A program made the translations under genes and the position numbers. Shown here in pieces: positions 1-6,046 of a stretch of DNA of 7,571 nt (its first letter is position 1; each line of letters opens with the position of its first letter). Source of the stretch: Pseudomonadota bacterium (GTDB taxonomy: Bacteria; Pseudomonadota; Alphaproteobacteria; Rhodospirillales; Casp-alpha2); contig JAQBZY010000055.1 in assembly GCA_027620395.1 (NCBI GenBank), positions 1 to 7,571 on the forward strand, read 5' to 3'. The notes under the pieces were generated by a model. That model was given only the letters and a program-made list of their open reading frames with translations, was not told where the DNA came from and did no database searches.

Positions 1-69
1 TTTCGTTCAGACCCGCGCGCGCGTTACGCCTTATTTTTGGCCAGCATCCGTGAAAAATACCGACTTTCC

Positions 70-98
70 TTAGTAGTATAGGGCCTGTCGGCTGTCAA
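70..98 (-). promoter_or_regulatory. Candidate sigma70 promoter pointing left
   Basis: Read on the minus strand, a perfect TTGACA (93-98) is followed after 17 bases by TACTAA (70-75), which matches the TATAAT consensus poorly (3 of 6). A better -10 string, TATACT (75-80), overlaps it but would leave only a 12-base spacer. Transcription would run out of the window towards position 1, so this could serve the gene after sat. It could instead be chance. No ribosome site with a long frame follows before the window edge; the only nearby ATG (45-47) opens a 7-codon frame. Confidence 0.3.
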
Positions 99-130
99 TT
101 GGACTCATTCGTCTCATTGAATATGTCCGA
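99..130 (-). terminator. Imperfect hairpin just after sat
   Basis: Directly downstream of the sat stop codon there is an interrupted inverted repeat. GGAC (101-104) pairs with GTCC (125-128) and ATTC (107-110) pairs with GAAT (119-122). The two stems are separated by symmetric 2-base internal loops, and the apical loop is 8 bases. No T tract follows in the sat reading direction, so it does not look like a standard intrinsic terminator. It could stabilise the 3' end of the transcript or be chance. Confidence 0.2.
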
Positions 131-135
131 ATTTT

Positions 136-1308
136 CTAGCCCAAGCGGTCGTAATAGGCCTGCAAAACCTTCAATACCTCGGGCCGGCTGAACTCCGGCG
201 GGACCGTCTCATGCTTGGCGAACATTTCGCGGAGCCGGGTGCCCGAGATATTCAGGCGGTGCTCCTCGCCATGCGGGCACGACTTGCCGGTCGCCATGCC
301 GTGGCACTTGTAGCAGTAGAAAGTGATGTCGATCTTGAGCGGCTGCAATTCGATACTACCGGGCGGCAGGGTGTCGAAGATGTGCTGCGCGTCGAACGGG
401 CCGTAATACTTGCCGACCCCGGCATGGTCGCGGCCGACCACCAAGTGCGAGCAACCGAAGTTCTGACGGAATACGGCATGCAGCAAGGCTTCCCGAGGTC
501 CGGCGTAGCGCATTTCGATCGGATAGCCGGCCTGAACGACGGTGCCGGGCACGAAGTAGTGCTGAACCAGCACGTCGATGGCCTCGACCCGGACCTCGGC
601 TGGAATGTCACCGGCTTTCAAGGCCCCCAGCACCTGATGGATCAGGACCCCGTCGCAGACCTCGACGGCGATCTTGGCCAGATATTCATGGCTGCGATGC
701 ATCGGATTGCGGGTCTGGAACGCCGCCACCTTGGACCAGCCTTTTTCCTCGAACATCGCGCGGGTTTCGGCCGGACGGAAATAGAGCCCCTTGTAGGTCT
801 CGGGGTAATGCCCCTCCGAGAGCGCCTTGACGGCTCCGGCGAGGTTGACTGGGCCCTGCTCCAGCACCTTCAGAACACCCGGATGCGCCGGATCGGTGGT
901 GCCGTAAACGGATTGGCACTCAAGCTGCTTGTCGATGGCGTATTTCTCACTGACCTTGAGGATGCCGAGGATCTCGCCGGTCTCGCCATCGACGAGCGCG
1001 ACTTCATCCTTGATCTTGATTTTGTTCGCCAATGTCTGAGCGCAAGAAAGCGTGATTGGGATCGGCCAGAACACGCCGTTGGCCAACGTCATGTCGACGC
1101 AGCAGCTACGCCAGTCCTTCTTTCCCATGAACCCCTTGAGCGGCGTATATGCACCCATGCCGAGCATCAAAAGATCCGACACCTCGCGGCTCGAAAGCGG
1201 TACCTGCTTCAGTTTCTTCGCGCGCTTGATTTCCTTCGCGCGCTCGCCTTCCGGCGCAAATAGCGGCTTCAAGGTTTTGGCGCCGTGCGGCGAAACGAGA
1301 TTGGACAT
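136..1308 (-). CDS. sat: Sulfate adenylyltransferase (ATP sulfurylase), dissimilatory homomeric type
   Basis: This enzyme interconverts ATP plus sulfate with adenosine 5'-phosphosulfate (APS) plus pyrophosphate in the cytoplasm. In sulfur oxidisers it runs towards ATP and sulfate, after APS reductase. The 390 residues fit the single-chain family: an N-terminal PUA-like domain (about 1-165) and a catalytic nucleotidyltransferase domain (about 170-385), with no APS-kinase extension. The ATP-binding motif [12 protein letters not shown] is at 198-209, GRDHAGVG at 292-299 and ISGTRLREM at 354-362. C332, C335 and C344 with H346 or H350 resemble the zinc site of this subgroup. The start is supported by GGAGAG six bases upstream of ATG. 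Assimilatory CysD/CysN is excluded by architecture. The sequence alone does not give the direction of the reaction; the apr genes that would settle it are not in the window. Confidence 0.95.
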   Translation of the reverse strand: MSNLVSPHGAKTLKPLFAPEGERAKEIKRAKKLKQVPLSSREVSDLLMLGMGAYTPLKGFMGKKDWRSCCVDMTLANGVFWPIPITLSCAQTLANKIKIKDEVALVDGETGEILGILKVSEKYAIDKQLECQSVYGTTDPAHPGVLKVLEQGPVNLAGAVKALSEGHYPETYKGLYFRPAETRAMFEEKGWSKVAAFQTRNPMHRSHEYLAKIAVEVCDGVLIHQVLGALKAGDIPAEVRVEAIDVLVQHYFVPGTVVQAGYPIEMRYAGPREALLHAVFRQNFGCSHLVVGRDHAGVGKYYGPFDAQHIFDTLPPGSIELQPLKIDITFYCYKCHGMATGKSCPHGEEHRLNISGTRLREMFAKHETVPPEFSRPEVLKVLQAYYDRLG

Positions 1309-1640
1309 TGGGGTCTCTCCTTAGTTCAATTTTTTCTAATCGATGATCATTGGTGTTCACCGGGGCCCGGCATAGCACATTGCCGAAAGCTGACATTCTC
1401 CGGGGCTAGTCCCTAAATACCGCATCGCCGTTCAATTTGGATTTGGCTCGATTTGCATAGGTCGTTCATAGCATAAATGATAGGCCAACAGACGGCACTC
1501 TGAAAAGCGCCAGCGCATCAAATCCAATTTTCTTCTGCCTCTATTTCAATAGATCCGCCAGCCTTCACAATCCACTCGCCGCATGCAACACTGCAAAGCT
1601 TCAATTTAGCTATCTCATAGGATATTTGCACGCCGGAAAG
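1309..1640. promoter_or_regulatory. Divergent sat/PAS intergenic region with TTCAATTT repeats
   Basis: This gap must hold the promoters of two divergent genes. It is visibly AT-richer than its surroundings. The octamer TTCAATTT occurs three times on the plus strand (1325-1332, 1431-1438, 1600-1607), with near copies TCCAATTT (1523-1530) and TTCAATAG (1545-1552). A plus-strand -35-like CTGACA (1390-1395) is followed after 17 bases by a poor -10 (CTAAAT, 1413-1418). An 8-base palindrome ATGATCAT lies at 1343-1350, close to the sat start. I see no tRNA, small gene or strong terminator here. Promoter assignments are tentative. Confidence 0.35.
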
Positions 1641-2150
1641 ATGCACCAGACCGACCACCAACATCCGAGCAAGGTCGACTTCGGCGGCGAGTTGGGCGCC
1701 ATCTATGCCTATTGGGATGAGATACGCGGCGGCCGGCTAGCCCCAGCCTGGCAAGATTTTGACTGGTTACGCATTCCGATCCCGGCCATTTCCTGGTGCA
1801 CCGTCGTCGATGTCCGGCATGATCCGCTCGATTTCGTCTATCGTTTTTGGGGCACGTCGCGAACCATGCTGCAAGGCAAGGATTACACCGGATCCTCCAT
1901 CAAGGAAATCGATCAAAAAAACACCGCCGACAAGGCTTTCAGCGAGTATGCGTTGGTCGTCGAAAGGCGGGAACCGATTTACGTCACCACATCGGAATTA
2001 GTGACCGGCGAGAAGGAACGGATCAGCTACCATTTCCTTCGTTTGCCGTTCAGCGATGACGGCGAAAACATCCATCAAATTCTGGGTGTCGGCATTTACC
2101 AAGAGGCGCAGATCAAAAAATTGATGGATTTCTACGGCACCCAAAGGTGA
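1641..2150 (+). CDS. PAS-domain protein (PAS_5-like), single domain
   Basis: The 169-residue soluble protein resembles the short PAS_5 proteins (PF07310) that are numerous in Rhodospirillales. The signature runs from IYAYWDEIRGGRLAPAWQDF through a hydrophobic segment ending VVDV, then DPLDFVYRFWGT and a GKDYTG turn. It ends in paired beta strands (YHFLRLPF and HQILGVGIY). There is no kinase, GGDEF, HTH or membrane segment, so it would act as a lone sensor or partner domain; ligand and partner are unknown. The start is uncertain. ATG 1641 is preferred, but its purine stretch GGAAAG abuts it. TTG at 1626, with AGGA three bases upstream, would add five residues. The gene is divergent from sat, so shared regulation with sulfur metabolism is possible but not shown. 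Confidence 0.8.
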   Translation: MHQTDHQHPSKVDFGGELGAIYAYWDEIRGGRLAPAWQDFDWLRIPIPAISWCTVVDVRHDPLDFVYRFWGTSRTMLQGKDYTGSSIKEIDQKNTADKAFSEYALVVERREPIYVTTSELVTGEKERISYHFLRLPFSDDGENIHQILGVGIYQEAQIKKLMDFYGTQR

Positions 2151-2193
2151 CGGGGCATCAACGCGTCAGGCGTCAACAAGAAAGACACCGCAC

Positions 2194-3060
2194 CTAATAC
2201 TCGGAAAATGGCGTCACGGCGGGCCATAATTCGCCGATCGCGTCTGGCGTCGAAAACAGAACGTTAAAGACGTGGCCGGCTTGCAATTGGGTGGCGCCCG
2301 GCACCATCACCGGCAGTTGACCGTCCGACGCAAACATGAATGTCATGTAGCCCTGTTGCCGCATCCAGGCCCGAAGCCCGTCTTGGCTGGCGCCCAATTG
2401 CTTGAGTCCGAATTCGTGCATTTCGCAGACAACGAACGGGACCTTTTCCGGCCGGAAGAATTCGCCGCCGCCTTTCAGAACCGTCAGCTCGGCGCCTTCG
2501 GTGTCGATCTTGACCGCCCGGCAGTCCTGCACCGAGTACCGTTCGGCGAGTATATCGAGCCGGACCGCGGGATAGGTATCCTTGTCGGTCTCGGCTCGGC
2601 TCAACTCGTTGAATGAATGCAGTCCAGGATCCCAAAGCGCATGACCGCCGTCGTTGTCCGAGTTTCGGTAGAACTCGACGCTGCCGTCGGTCTCGCAGGC
2701 GACGGCATTAACCAGCCGGAAATTCTTCCGCTCATTCAACGTCACATGCGCTTCGAGGGCGCGGAAATTCTCGGCGTTGGGCTCGATCGATAAGACCTGG
2801 CCGGCATTGCCGACCAGATACGACGCGACGATGCTGAAAAAGCCGACGTGCGCGCCGACATCGATGAAGATATCGCCCGGGCGCAGCACCTGGGTCAGCA
2901 GCCTAGCCAGCGACTGTTCGTACATTTTGCCGCTGCCGATGGTCTCAAAAATGATCCGCTGCGACATCTGGCTCATGTCGAGGCGGAATTTAGCTAAGTG
3001 ATTGCTGTGCCCGGACGCCAGCGTGATGTTCAAATCGCGGATGTCGGGGGTCACAGCCAT
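2194..3060 (-). CDS. FkbM family SAM-dependent methyltransferase
   Basis: The predicted 288-residue cytosolic enzyme belongs to the FkbM family, whose members usually O-methylate sugars or other small hydroxylated substrates. The SAM-binding motif DVGAHVGFFS is at 67-76, with the acidic end of strand 2 (SIEPNAEN) at 91-98. The family hallmark VKIDTEGAELTVLKGG is at 183-198. No signal peptide or membrane helix is visible. The start at 3060 gives a normal N terminus; GGGAGG lies 15 bases upstream, which is long. The frame stays open to an ATG at 3240, but those 60 extra residues are Arg/Pro-rich, unlike a domain, and would cover the divergent promoter region. The substrate is not predictable: no glycosyltransferase, polyketide or lipopolysaccharide genes are adjacent. 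It converges on the PAS gene with a 43-bp gap. Confidence 0.88.
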   Translation of the reverse strand: MAVTPDIRDLNITLASGHSNHLAKFRLDMSQMSQRIIFETIGSGKMYEQSLARLLTQVLRPGDIFIDVGAHVGFFSIVASYLVGNAGQVLSIEPNAENFRALEAHVTLNERKNFRLVNAVACETDGSVEFYRNSDNDGGHALWDPGLHSFNELSRAETDKDTYPAVRLDILAERYSVQDCRAVKIDTEGAELTVLKGGGEFFRPEKVPFVVCEMHEFGLKQLGASQDGLRAWMRQQGYMTFMFASDGQLPVMVPGATQLQAGHVFNVLFSTPDAIGELWPAVTPFSEY

Positions 3061-3243
3061 GATTTTATCGCTTTGCCTCCCAAGACGCGGTCGTCCGCCC
3101 ACTTTCGCCGTCCATTCTAATCCCGGTTGCCGAGCCTGAGAAGCCGCCTGTTCAAAACCCCTCCGGATCCGGCCGCAAGGATCGGGTGGGCGGCGTCGGA
3201 CGGGGGACCTAGTCTTCGCCCAACTAGAACAAGGAGACACACA
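3061..3243. promoter_or_regulatory. Divergent FkbM/DUF1127 intergenic region
   Basis: About 180 bp separate two divergent starts. A plus-strand -10-like TCTAAT (3116-3121, 5 of 6 to consensus) has no matching -35 at normal spacing. A short dyad CTAGT (3209-3213)/ACTAG (3223-3227) sits just before the DUF1127 ribosome site. A G-rich stretch lies at 3184-3206. No GGAAC...CGTT general-stress (EcfG) promoter is apparent. Nothing here is strong enough to name. Confidence 0.25.
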
Positions 3244-3471
3244 ATGTTGATCGCCATGAACCCCACATTGATCGCGTTACCGTTGGGCAACATCGCCTTG
3301 CGTTGTTTGCAAACGCTGGTACGCGCAAGTTCGGAAGCCGTCACCATTTGGCGCCACCGCGCCCTAAGCCGCCGCCACTTGGCTGCGCTGGCCGACTGGC
3401 AACTTACCGATATCGGCCGCTCGCCAGCGGACGCTCTGGCCGAGGCGGCGAAACCGTTCTGGCAGGCCTGA
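3244..3471 (+). CDS. DUF1127 small basic protein
   Basis: The 75-residue protein has the DUF1127 (PF06568) pattern in its C-terminal half. A basic helix with WRHRALSRRHLAAL is followed by the conserved LADWQLTDIGRSPADA and the KPFW ending. The N-terminal half is a moderately hydrophobic helix. Some alphaproteobacterial DUF1127 proteins have been linked to RNA binding, phosphate physiology and stress responses; whether this one shares such a role is inference. The start at ATG 3244 is chosen for the AGGAG at 3232-3236, seven bases upstream. The frame is open further upstream, but no better site exists there. Only 15 bases separate it from the Ada-like gene, so the two are probably co-transcribed. 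Confidence 0.85.
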   Translation: MLIAMNPTLIALPLGNIALRCLQTLVRASSEAVTIWRHRALSRRHLAALADWQLTDIGRSPADALAEAAKPFWQA

Positions 3472-3486
3472 CTTGGGAGGACTAGC

Positions 3487-4371
3487 ATGAACCACATCAT
3501 GTCGAACGAACCATCGCGCGATCATGCCCCGACGGAATCCGCCGATGACGCCTATGGCCGGATCGCGCGGGCGATATCCTACATCGTTGACAACAAGCTC
3601 GATCAGCCCGAGCTGGACGATGTCGCCGCCCACATCGGCATCAGTCCACATCATCTGCATCGGACTTTTTCCGACTGGGCCGGCATCAGTCCAAAGAAGT
3701 TCCTAAAAGCCCTAACGCTGGCCGATGCCAAGGCTAGGCTGGCGGAGTCGGAAAGTGTCCTTGGCGCCGCGCTCGACGTCGGGCTCTCGGGGCCGGGGCG
3801 GCTGCACGATCTTTTCGTCACCATCGACGCCGTGACGCCGGGTGAGTTCAAATCCCGAGGCGCCGGACTGGAATTTCGTTATGGCTTTCACCCCTCGCCG
3901 TTCGGCGACTGCCTGATCGTCGCCTCGCCGCGCGGATTGAGTGGCCTGTCCTTCGTCACCGACGGCCGCGACGCGGCCCTGGTCGAACAAAAATCAGGCT
4001 GGGAAAACGCCCGTTGGGCCGAGGACGCCGCCGCGACGATGGACTGGGCCCAGCGCATCTTCCCGGCCAAAGGCTTAGGACCGGCGCCGTTGAACGTCTT
4101 GCTTCGCGGCACGCCGTTCCGGGTCAAGGTCTGGCAGGCGCTGCTGGCGGTGCCGCCGGGGCGGGTCGTCAGTTATTCAACCTTGGCTAGCGGCATCGGC
4201 CGGCCGGAGGCGCCCCGCGCCGTCGCCGGCGCCATCGCCGCCAACCTGATCGGTTACGTCATCCCCTGTCATCGGGTGATTCGGGAAACCGGCGCCGTTG
4301 CCGGTTACCGCTGGGGTGTAAATCGAAAGTTCGCCATCCTCGGCCTGGAAGCGGCACTCGGCGGCGATTGA
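3487..4371 (+). CDS. ada: Ada-like AraC-HTH / methylated-DNA-cysteine S-methyltransferase fusion
   Basis: The protein removes methyl groups from O6-methylguanine or O4-methylthymine in DNA by irreversible transfer to its own cysteine, and may also act as a transcription factor. The 294 residues contain an AraC-type double HTH (about 22-125, with LDDVAAHIGISPHHLHRTF at 43-61). An MGMT N-terminal ribonuclease-like fold follows (about 128-205), then the catalytic domain (about 208-292) with IPCHRVI (259-265, acceptor C261) and YRWG (274-277). The Ada N-terminal zinc/methylphosphotriester domain is missing: the only cysteines are C142 and C261. The classical switch that turns E. coli Ada into an activator is therefore absent. 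GGAGG six bases upstream fixes the start. It follows the DUF1127 gene closely. Confidence 0.92.
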   Translation: MNHIMSNEPSRDHAPTESADDAYGRIARAISYIVDNKLDQPELDDVAAHIGISPHHLHRTFSDWAGISPKKFLKALTLADAKARLAESESVLGAALDVGLSGPGRLHDLFVTIDAVTPGEFKSRGAGLEFRYGFHPSPFGDCLIVASPRGLSGLSFVTDGRDAALVEQKSGWENARWAEDAAATMDWAQRIFPAKGLGPAPLNVLLRGTPFRVKVWQALLAVPPGRVVSYSTLASGIGRPEAPRAVAGAIAANLIGYVIPCHRVIRETGAVAGYRWGVNRKFAILGLEAALGGD

Positions 4372-4395
4372 GGCTGGAAAGTCCAGCCGCCAATC
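4366..4395 (+). terminator. Stable hairpin spanning the ada stop codon
   Basis: GGCTGGA (4372-4378) and TCCAGCC (4382-4388) form a perfect 7-bp stem with a 3-base loop. GATTG (4366-4370) and CAATC (4391-4395) extend it by five pairs across a small asymmetric internal loop. The stem includes the TGA stop codon. There is no T tract after it, so it is either a non-canonical terminator or a 3'-end or processing structure between the Ada-like and glyoxalase genes. Confidence 0.35.
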
Positions 4396-4424
4396 CCTAA
4401 ATTGCAAGCTAGGCTGGCGCGGCA

Positions 4425-4440
4425 TCAGGCGGCGCCCTGA
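4425..4440 (+). other. Short inverted repeat before glyoxalase gene
   Basis: TCAGG (4425-4429) and CCTGA (4436-4440) face each other across a GC-rich 6-base loop. The hairpin ends eight bases before the GAGGA ribosome site of the next gene. It could mark an operator or the end of a transcript, but it is short enough to be chance. Confidence 0.2.
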
Positions 4441-4460
4441 ATTGGTTGAGGAACGACGGC

Positions 4461-4880
4461 ATGAAGTATCTGCACACCATGATCCGGGTTTCGGACATCG
4501 ACGCGTCGGTCCATTTCTTTTGCGATCTTTTGGGGCTGATGGAAACGCGCCGCTCGGATCGCAAGGAGCATAGTTACATGCTGGTGTTCCTGGCCGCACC
4601 CGATTCACCGGACGCCGAAATCGAGCTCACATACAATTATGCACCGGAAGTCTATGCCGGCGGCCGCAACTTCGGGCATCTGGCGTTCCGGGTCGAGAAC
4701 ATCTACGAGACCTGCAAGCGCATGATGGACGGCGGGGTCGTCATCAACCGGCCGCCGCGCGACGGCCGGATGGCATTCGTCCTCTCGCCGGACGGCATCT
4801 CGATCGAGCTTCTGCAGGCCGGCGACCCACTGCCAGCGGCCGAGCCGTGGTCGTCGATGCAAAACACCGGCGCCTGGTGA
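4461..4880 (+). CDS. gloA: Lactoylglutathione lyase (glyoxalase I), VOC superfamily
   Basis: Glyoxalase I isomerises the methylglyoxal-glutathione hemithioacetal to S-lactoylglutathione in the cytosol, the first step of methylglyoxal detoxification. The 139 residues match the short bacterial GloA class. The N terminus [20 protein letters not shown] resembles E. coli GloA, and IELTYNY (54-60), FGHLAFRV (71-78) and [11 protein letters not shown] (109-119) follow. The four expected metal ligands are H5, E55, H73 and E116, all present. The start at ATG 4461 follows GAGGA by eight bases; an in-frame TTG at 4446 lies before that site and is unlikely. It sits 89 bp after the Ada-like gene on the same strand, and both deal with electrophile damage. 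A related VOC enzyme with another substrate is the main alternative. Confidence 0.82.
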   Translation: MKYLHTMIRVSDIDASVHFFCDLLGLMETRRSDRKEHSYMLVFLAAPDSPDAEIELTYNYAPEVYAGGRNFGHLAFRVENIYETCKRMMDGGVVINRPPRDGRMAFVLSPDGISIELLQAGDPLPAAEPWSSMQNTGAW

Positions 4881-4885
4881 GCCGG

Positions 4886-4903
4886 CGGCGTTTTGCCGAT
4901 TTT
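4886..4903 (+). terminator. Weak hairpin plus T run between convergent genes
   Basis: CGGC (4886-4889) and GCCG (4895-4898) form a 4-bp stem around GTTTT and are followed by ATTTT (4899-4903). It lies in the 39-bp gap between the convergent glyoxalase and DUF1289 stop codons, where a terminator would be expected. The stem is short, so the call is weak. Confidence 0.3.
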
Positions 4904-4919
4904 CCGCGATTACTGACGG

Positions 4920-5147
4920 CTAGGATTTCCGGCGCAGGTTGACCAGCCGGTCGCGGCCGACCGGAAGACCGGCGGCCCGGCGCCGTTGGCGGAGCCGTTC
5001 CAGGATTTCGAGCCGGGTCACGTTATCGACGCGGCTCCAGATCGCGACCTCGTCGCGGGTCCGCCAGCAGCCCTTGCAGAACCCCGTATCGTCGTCGAGA
5101 ACGCAGACGCTGATGCAGGGGCTTTCGATCGCGAGCGGGTCAGTCAT
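4920..5147 (-). CDS. DUF1289 domain small cysteine-motif protein
   Basis: The 75-residue protein fits DUF1289 (PF06945). The hallmark SPCISVCVLDDDTGFCKGCW covers 9-28 and places cysteines at 11, 15, 24 and 27 (CxxxC-x8-CxxC). RTRDEVAIWSRV and a conserved ERL-like helix follow, then a basic tail rich in arginine. Four cysteines in this spacing suggest a metal or Fe-S site, but the function is unknown. There is no membrane segment or signal peptide. The start is supported by AAAGG seven bases upstream of ATG. The gene converges on the glyoxalase gene and is divergent from the amidohydrolase gene, 107 bp away. Confidence 0.88.
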   Translation of the reverse strand: MTDPLAIESPCISVCVLDDDTGFCKGCWRTRDEVAIWSRVDNVTRLEILERLRQRRRAAGLPVGRDRLVNLRRKS

Positions 5148-5242
5148 GGAGACGCCTTTCGGACACCGGGAGTACCCCCGAAGCGGCTGGAAAGCAAGTC
5201 GCCGGTTAGGGCAAATTGATCGCCGTCCGCCGATTGATTGGT

Positions 5243-5254
5243 TATAGTCGGGTC
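5243..5254 (+). promoter_or_regulatory. -10-like TATAGT placed for a leaderless start
   Basis: TATAGT (5243-5248) is 5 of 6 to the sigma70 -10 consensus and ends only six bases before ATG 5255. Transcription starting the usual 6-8 bases downstream would begin at or next to the start codon. No Shine-Dalgarno sequence is visible between 5235 and 5254. The -35 is poor: TTGATC (5216-5221) lies at a 21-base spacing, and nothing good lies at 16-18. Confidence 0.35.
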
Positions 5255-6046
5255 ATGAACAGAGACTTGGTCAAGCTCCTTGGCGATGACGATTCGGCGC
5301 CGTTCGAGGTTTTCAACCGCGACGGCGGCGCGCATATGCTGATCGTTTGCGACCACGCCAGCCGCAAGGTGCCGGCGGCATTGGGGACGCTTGGCCTCGG
5401 CGCCGAGGCCTTCGATCTGCATATCGCCCATGACATCGGCGCCGCCGAAATCGCCCAGGGCTTGGCCAAGCGTTTGGATGCGCCTTGCGTTCTGGCCGGC
5501 TATTCGCGTCTCGTCATCGACGTCAACCGGCCGCCGGGACACCCACATTCGATCATCGCGGAAAACGACGGTATCCCGATCCCCGGCAATCAAGGCCTCA
5601 GGGCGGAGGACCGCCGAGCCCGGGTGCGCGATTTGTTCGAGGCCTACCACGATGCCGTCAACCGGGCACTGGCCCGGCTCTGGGACCGCGGCCCGGCACC
5701 GGCGTTGTTTTCGGTGCATTCTTTTTGTCCGCAGTTCGGCGGCAAGGCACGGCCCTGGGACATCGGCGTGCTGTGGAACCGCGATCCCAGAATCGCCGTG
5801 CCGTTGATGGAAAACCTCGAGCGGTTCGAGCTTAACGTCGGCGACAACGAGCCCTATTCCGGGCACGACCTTGCTTACACCATCGACATGCACGGCGCCG
5901 CCGCCGGCATCGCCAATTGCGCCATCGAGATCAACCAGGACCAGGCGCTGACGCAGGCCAATATCACCCGCTGGATCGACATCCTGTCCGAGTCCATCGA
6001 GCCGATCTTCGACATTCCGGGGCTGCACCGCGTCGAGAGGTTCTGA
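5255..6046 (+). CDS. N-formylglutamate amidohydrolase family protein
   Basis: Members of PF05013 are zinc-dependent amidohydrolases. The founding activity is hydrolysis of N-formylglutamate to formate and glutamate in histidine breakdown (HutG). The 263 residues show the family landmarks in order: VCDHAS (31-36), HDIGAAEIA (59-67), SRLVIDVNRPP (84-94), SVHSFCP (153-159), NEPYSG (198-203) and EINQD (225-229). It is soluble, with no signal peptide. No hut gene is nearby, so the real substrate may be another N-acyl or gamma-glutamyl compound. The start at ATG 5255 gives the N terminus usual for the family but lacks a ribosome site. TTG 5216, after AGGG, would add 13 residues. Its TGA shares one base with the start codon of the next gene, indicating translational coupling. 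Confidence 0.87.
   Translation: MNRDLVKLLGDDDSAPFEVFNRDGGAHMLIVCDHASRKVPAALGTLGLGAEAFDLHIAHDIGAAEIAQGLAKRLDAPCVLAGYSRLVIDVNRPPGHPHSIIAENDGIPIPGNQGLRAEDRRARVRDLFEAYHDAVNRALARLWDRGPAPALFSVHSFCPQFGGKARPWDIGVLWNRDPRIAVPLMENLERFELNVGDNEPYSGHDLAYTIDMHGAAAGIANCAIEINQDQALTQANITRWIDILSESIEPIFDIPGLHRVERF

Noticed and set aside
45..68. Leftward 7-codon frame after the candidate promoter
   Set aside because: It has no ribosome site and is too short. It is mentioned only as part of the promoter observation.
1..81. Plus-strand frame open from the left edge to TAG at 79-81
   Set aside because: It is about 26 codons, the peptide matches nothing I know, and codon use is unlike the GC-rich genes here. It could be the end of a gene, but the evidence is too thin to annotate.
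211..1263. Long 350-codon plus-strand frame opposite sat
   Set aside because: It is the antisense shadow of a clear sat gene. Its translation has no recognisable domain and it lacks a convincing ribosome site.
2151..2193. Short repeats (GCGTCA twice; ACGC/GCGT arms) between the convergent PAS and FkbM genes
   Set aside because: The stems are only 4 bp and no T tract follows, so I could not support a terminator.
3184..3206. G-rich stretch as a possible G-quadruplex
   Set aside because: There are only three runs of three or more G, with a long loop between the second and third, so it does not meet the usual four-run pattern.
3732..4420. Shared 12-mer GCTAGGCTGGCG inside ada and after it
   Set aside because: One 12-base match pair is expected by chance in a GC-rich window of this size, and there are no flanking duplications or insertion-sequence ends.
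5144..6028. 294-codon minus-strand frame opposite the amidohydrolase
   Set aside because: It is the mirror of a gene with clear family motifs, overlaps the DUF1289 start, and shows no domain of its own.
5917..6045. Upstream extension of the carboxylate-amine ligase frame
   Set aside because: It lies wholly within the amidohydrolase gene in another frame. The ribosome site and family N terminus place the start at 6046.
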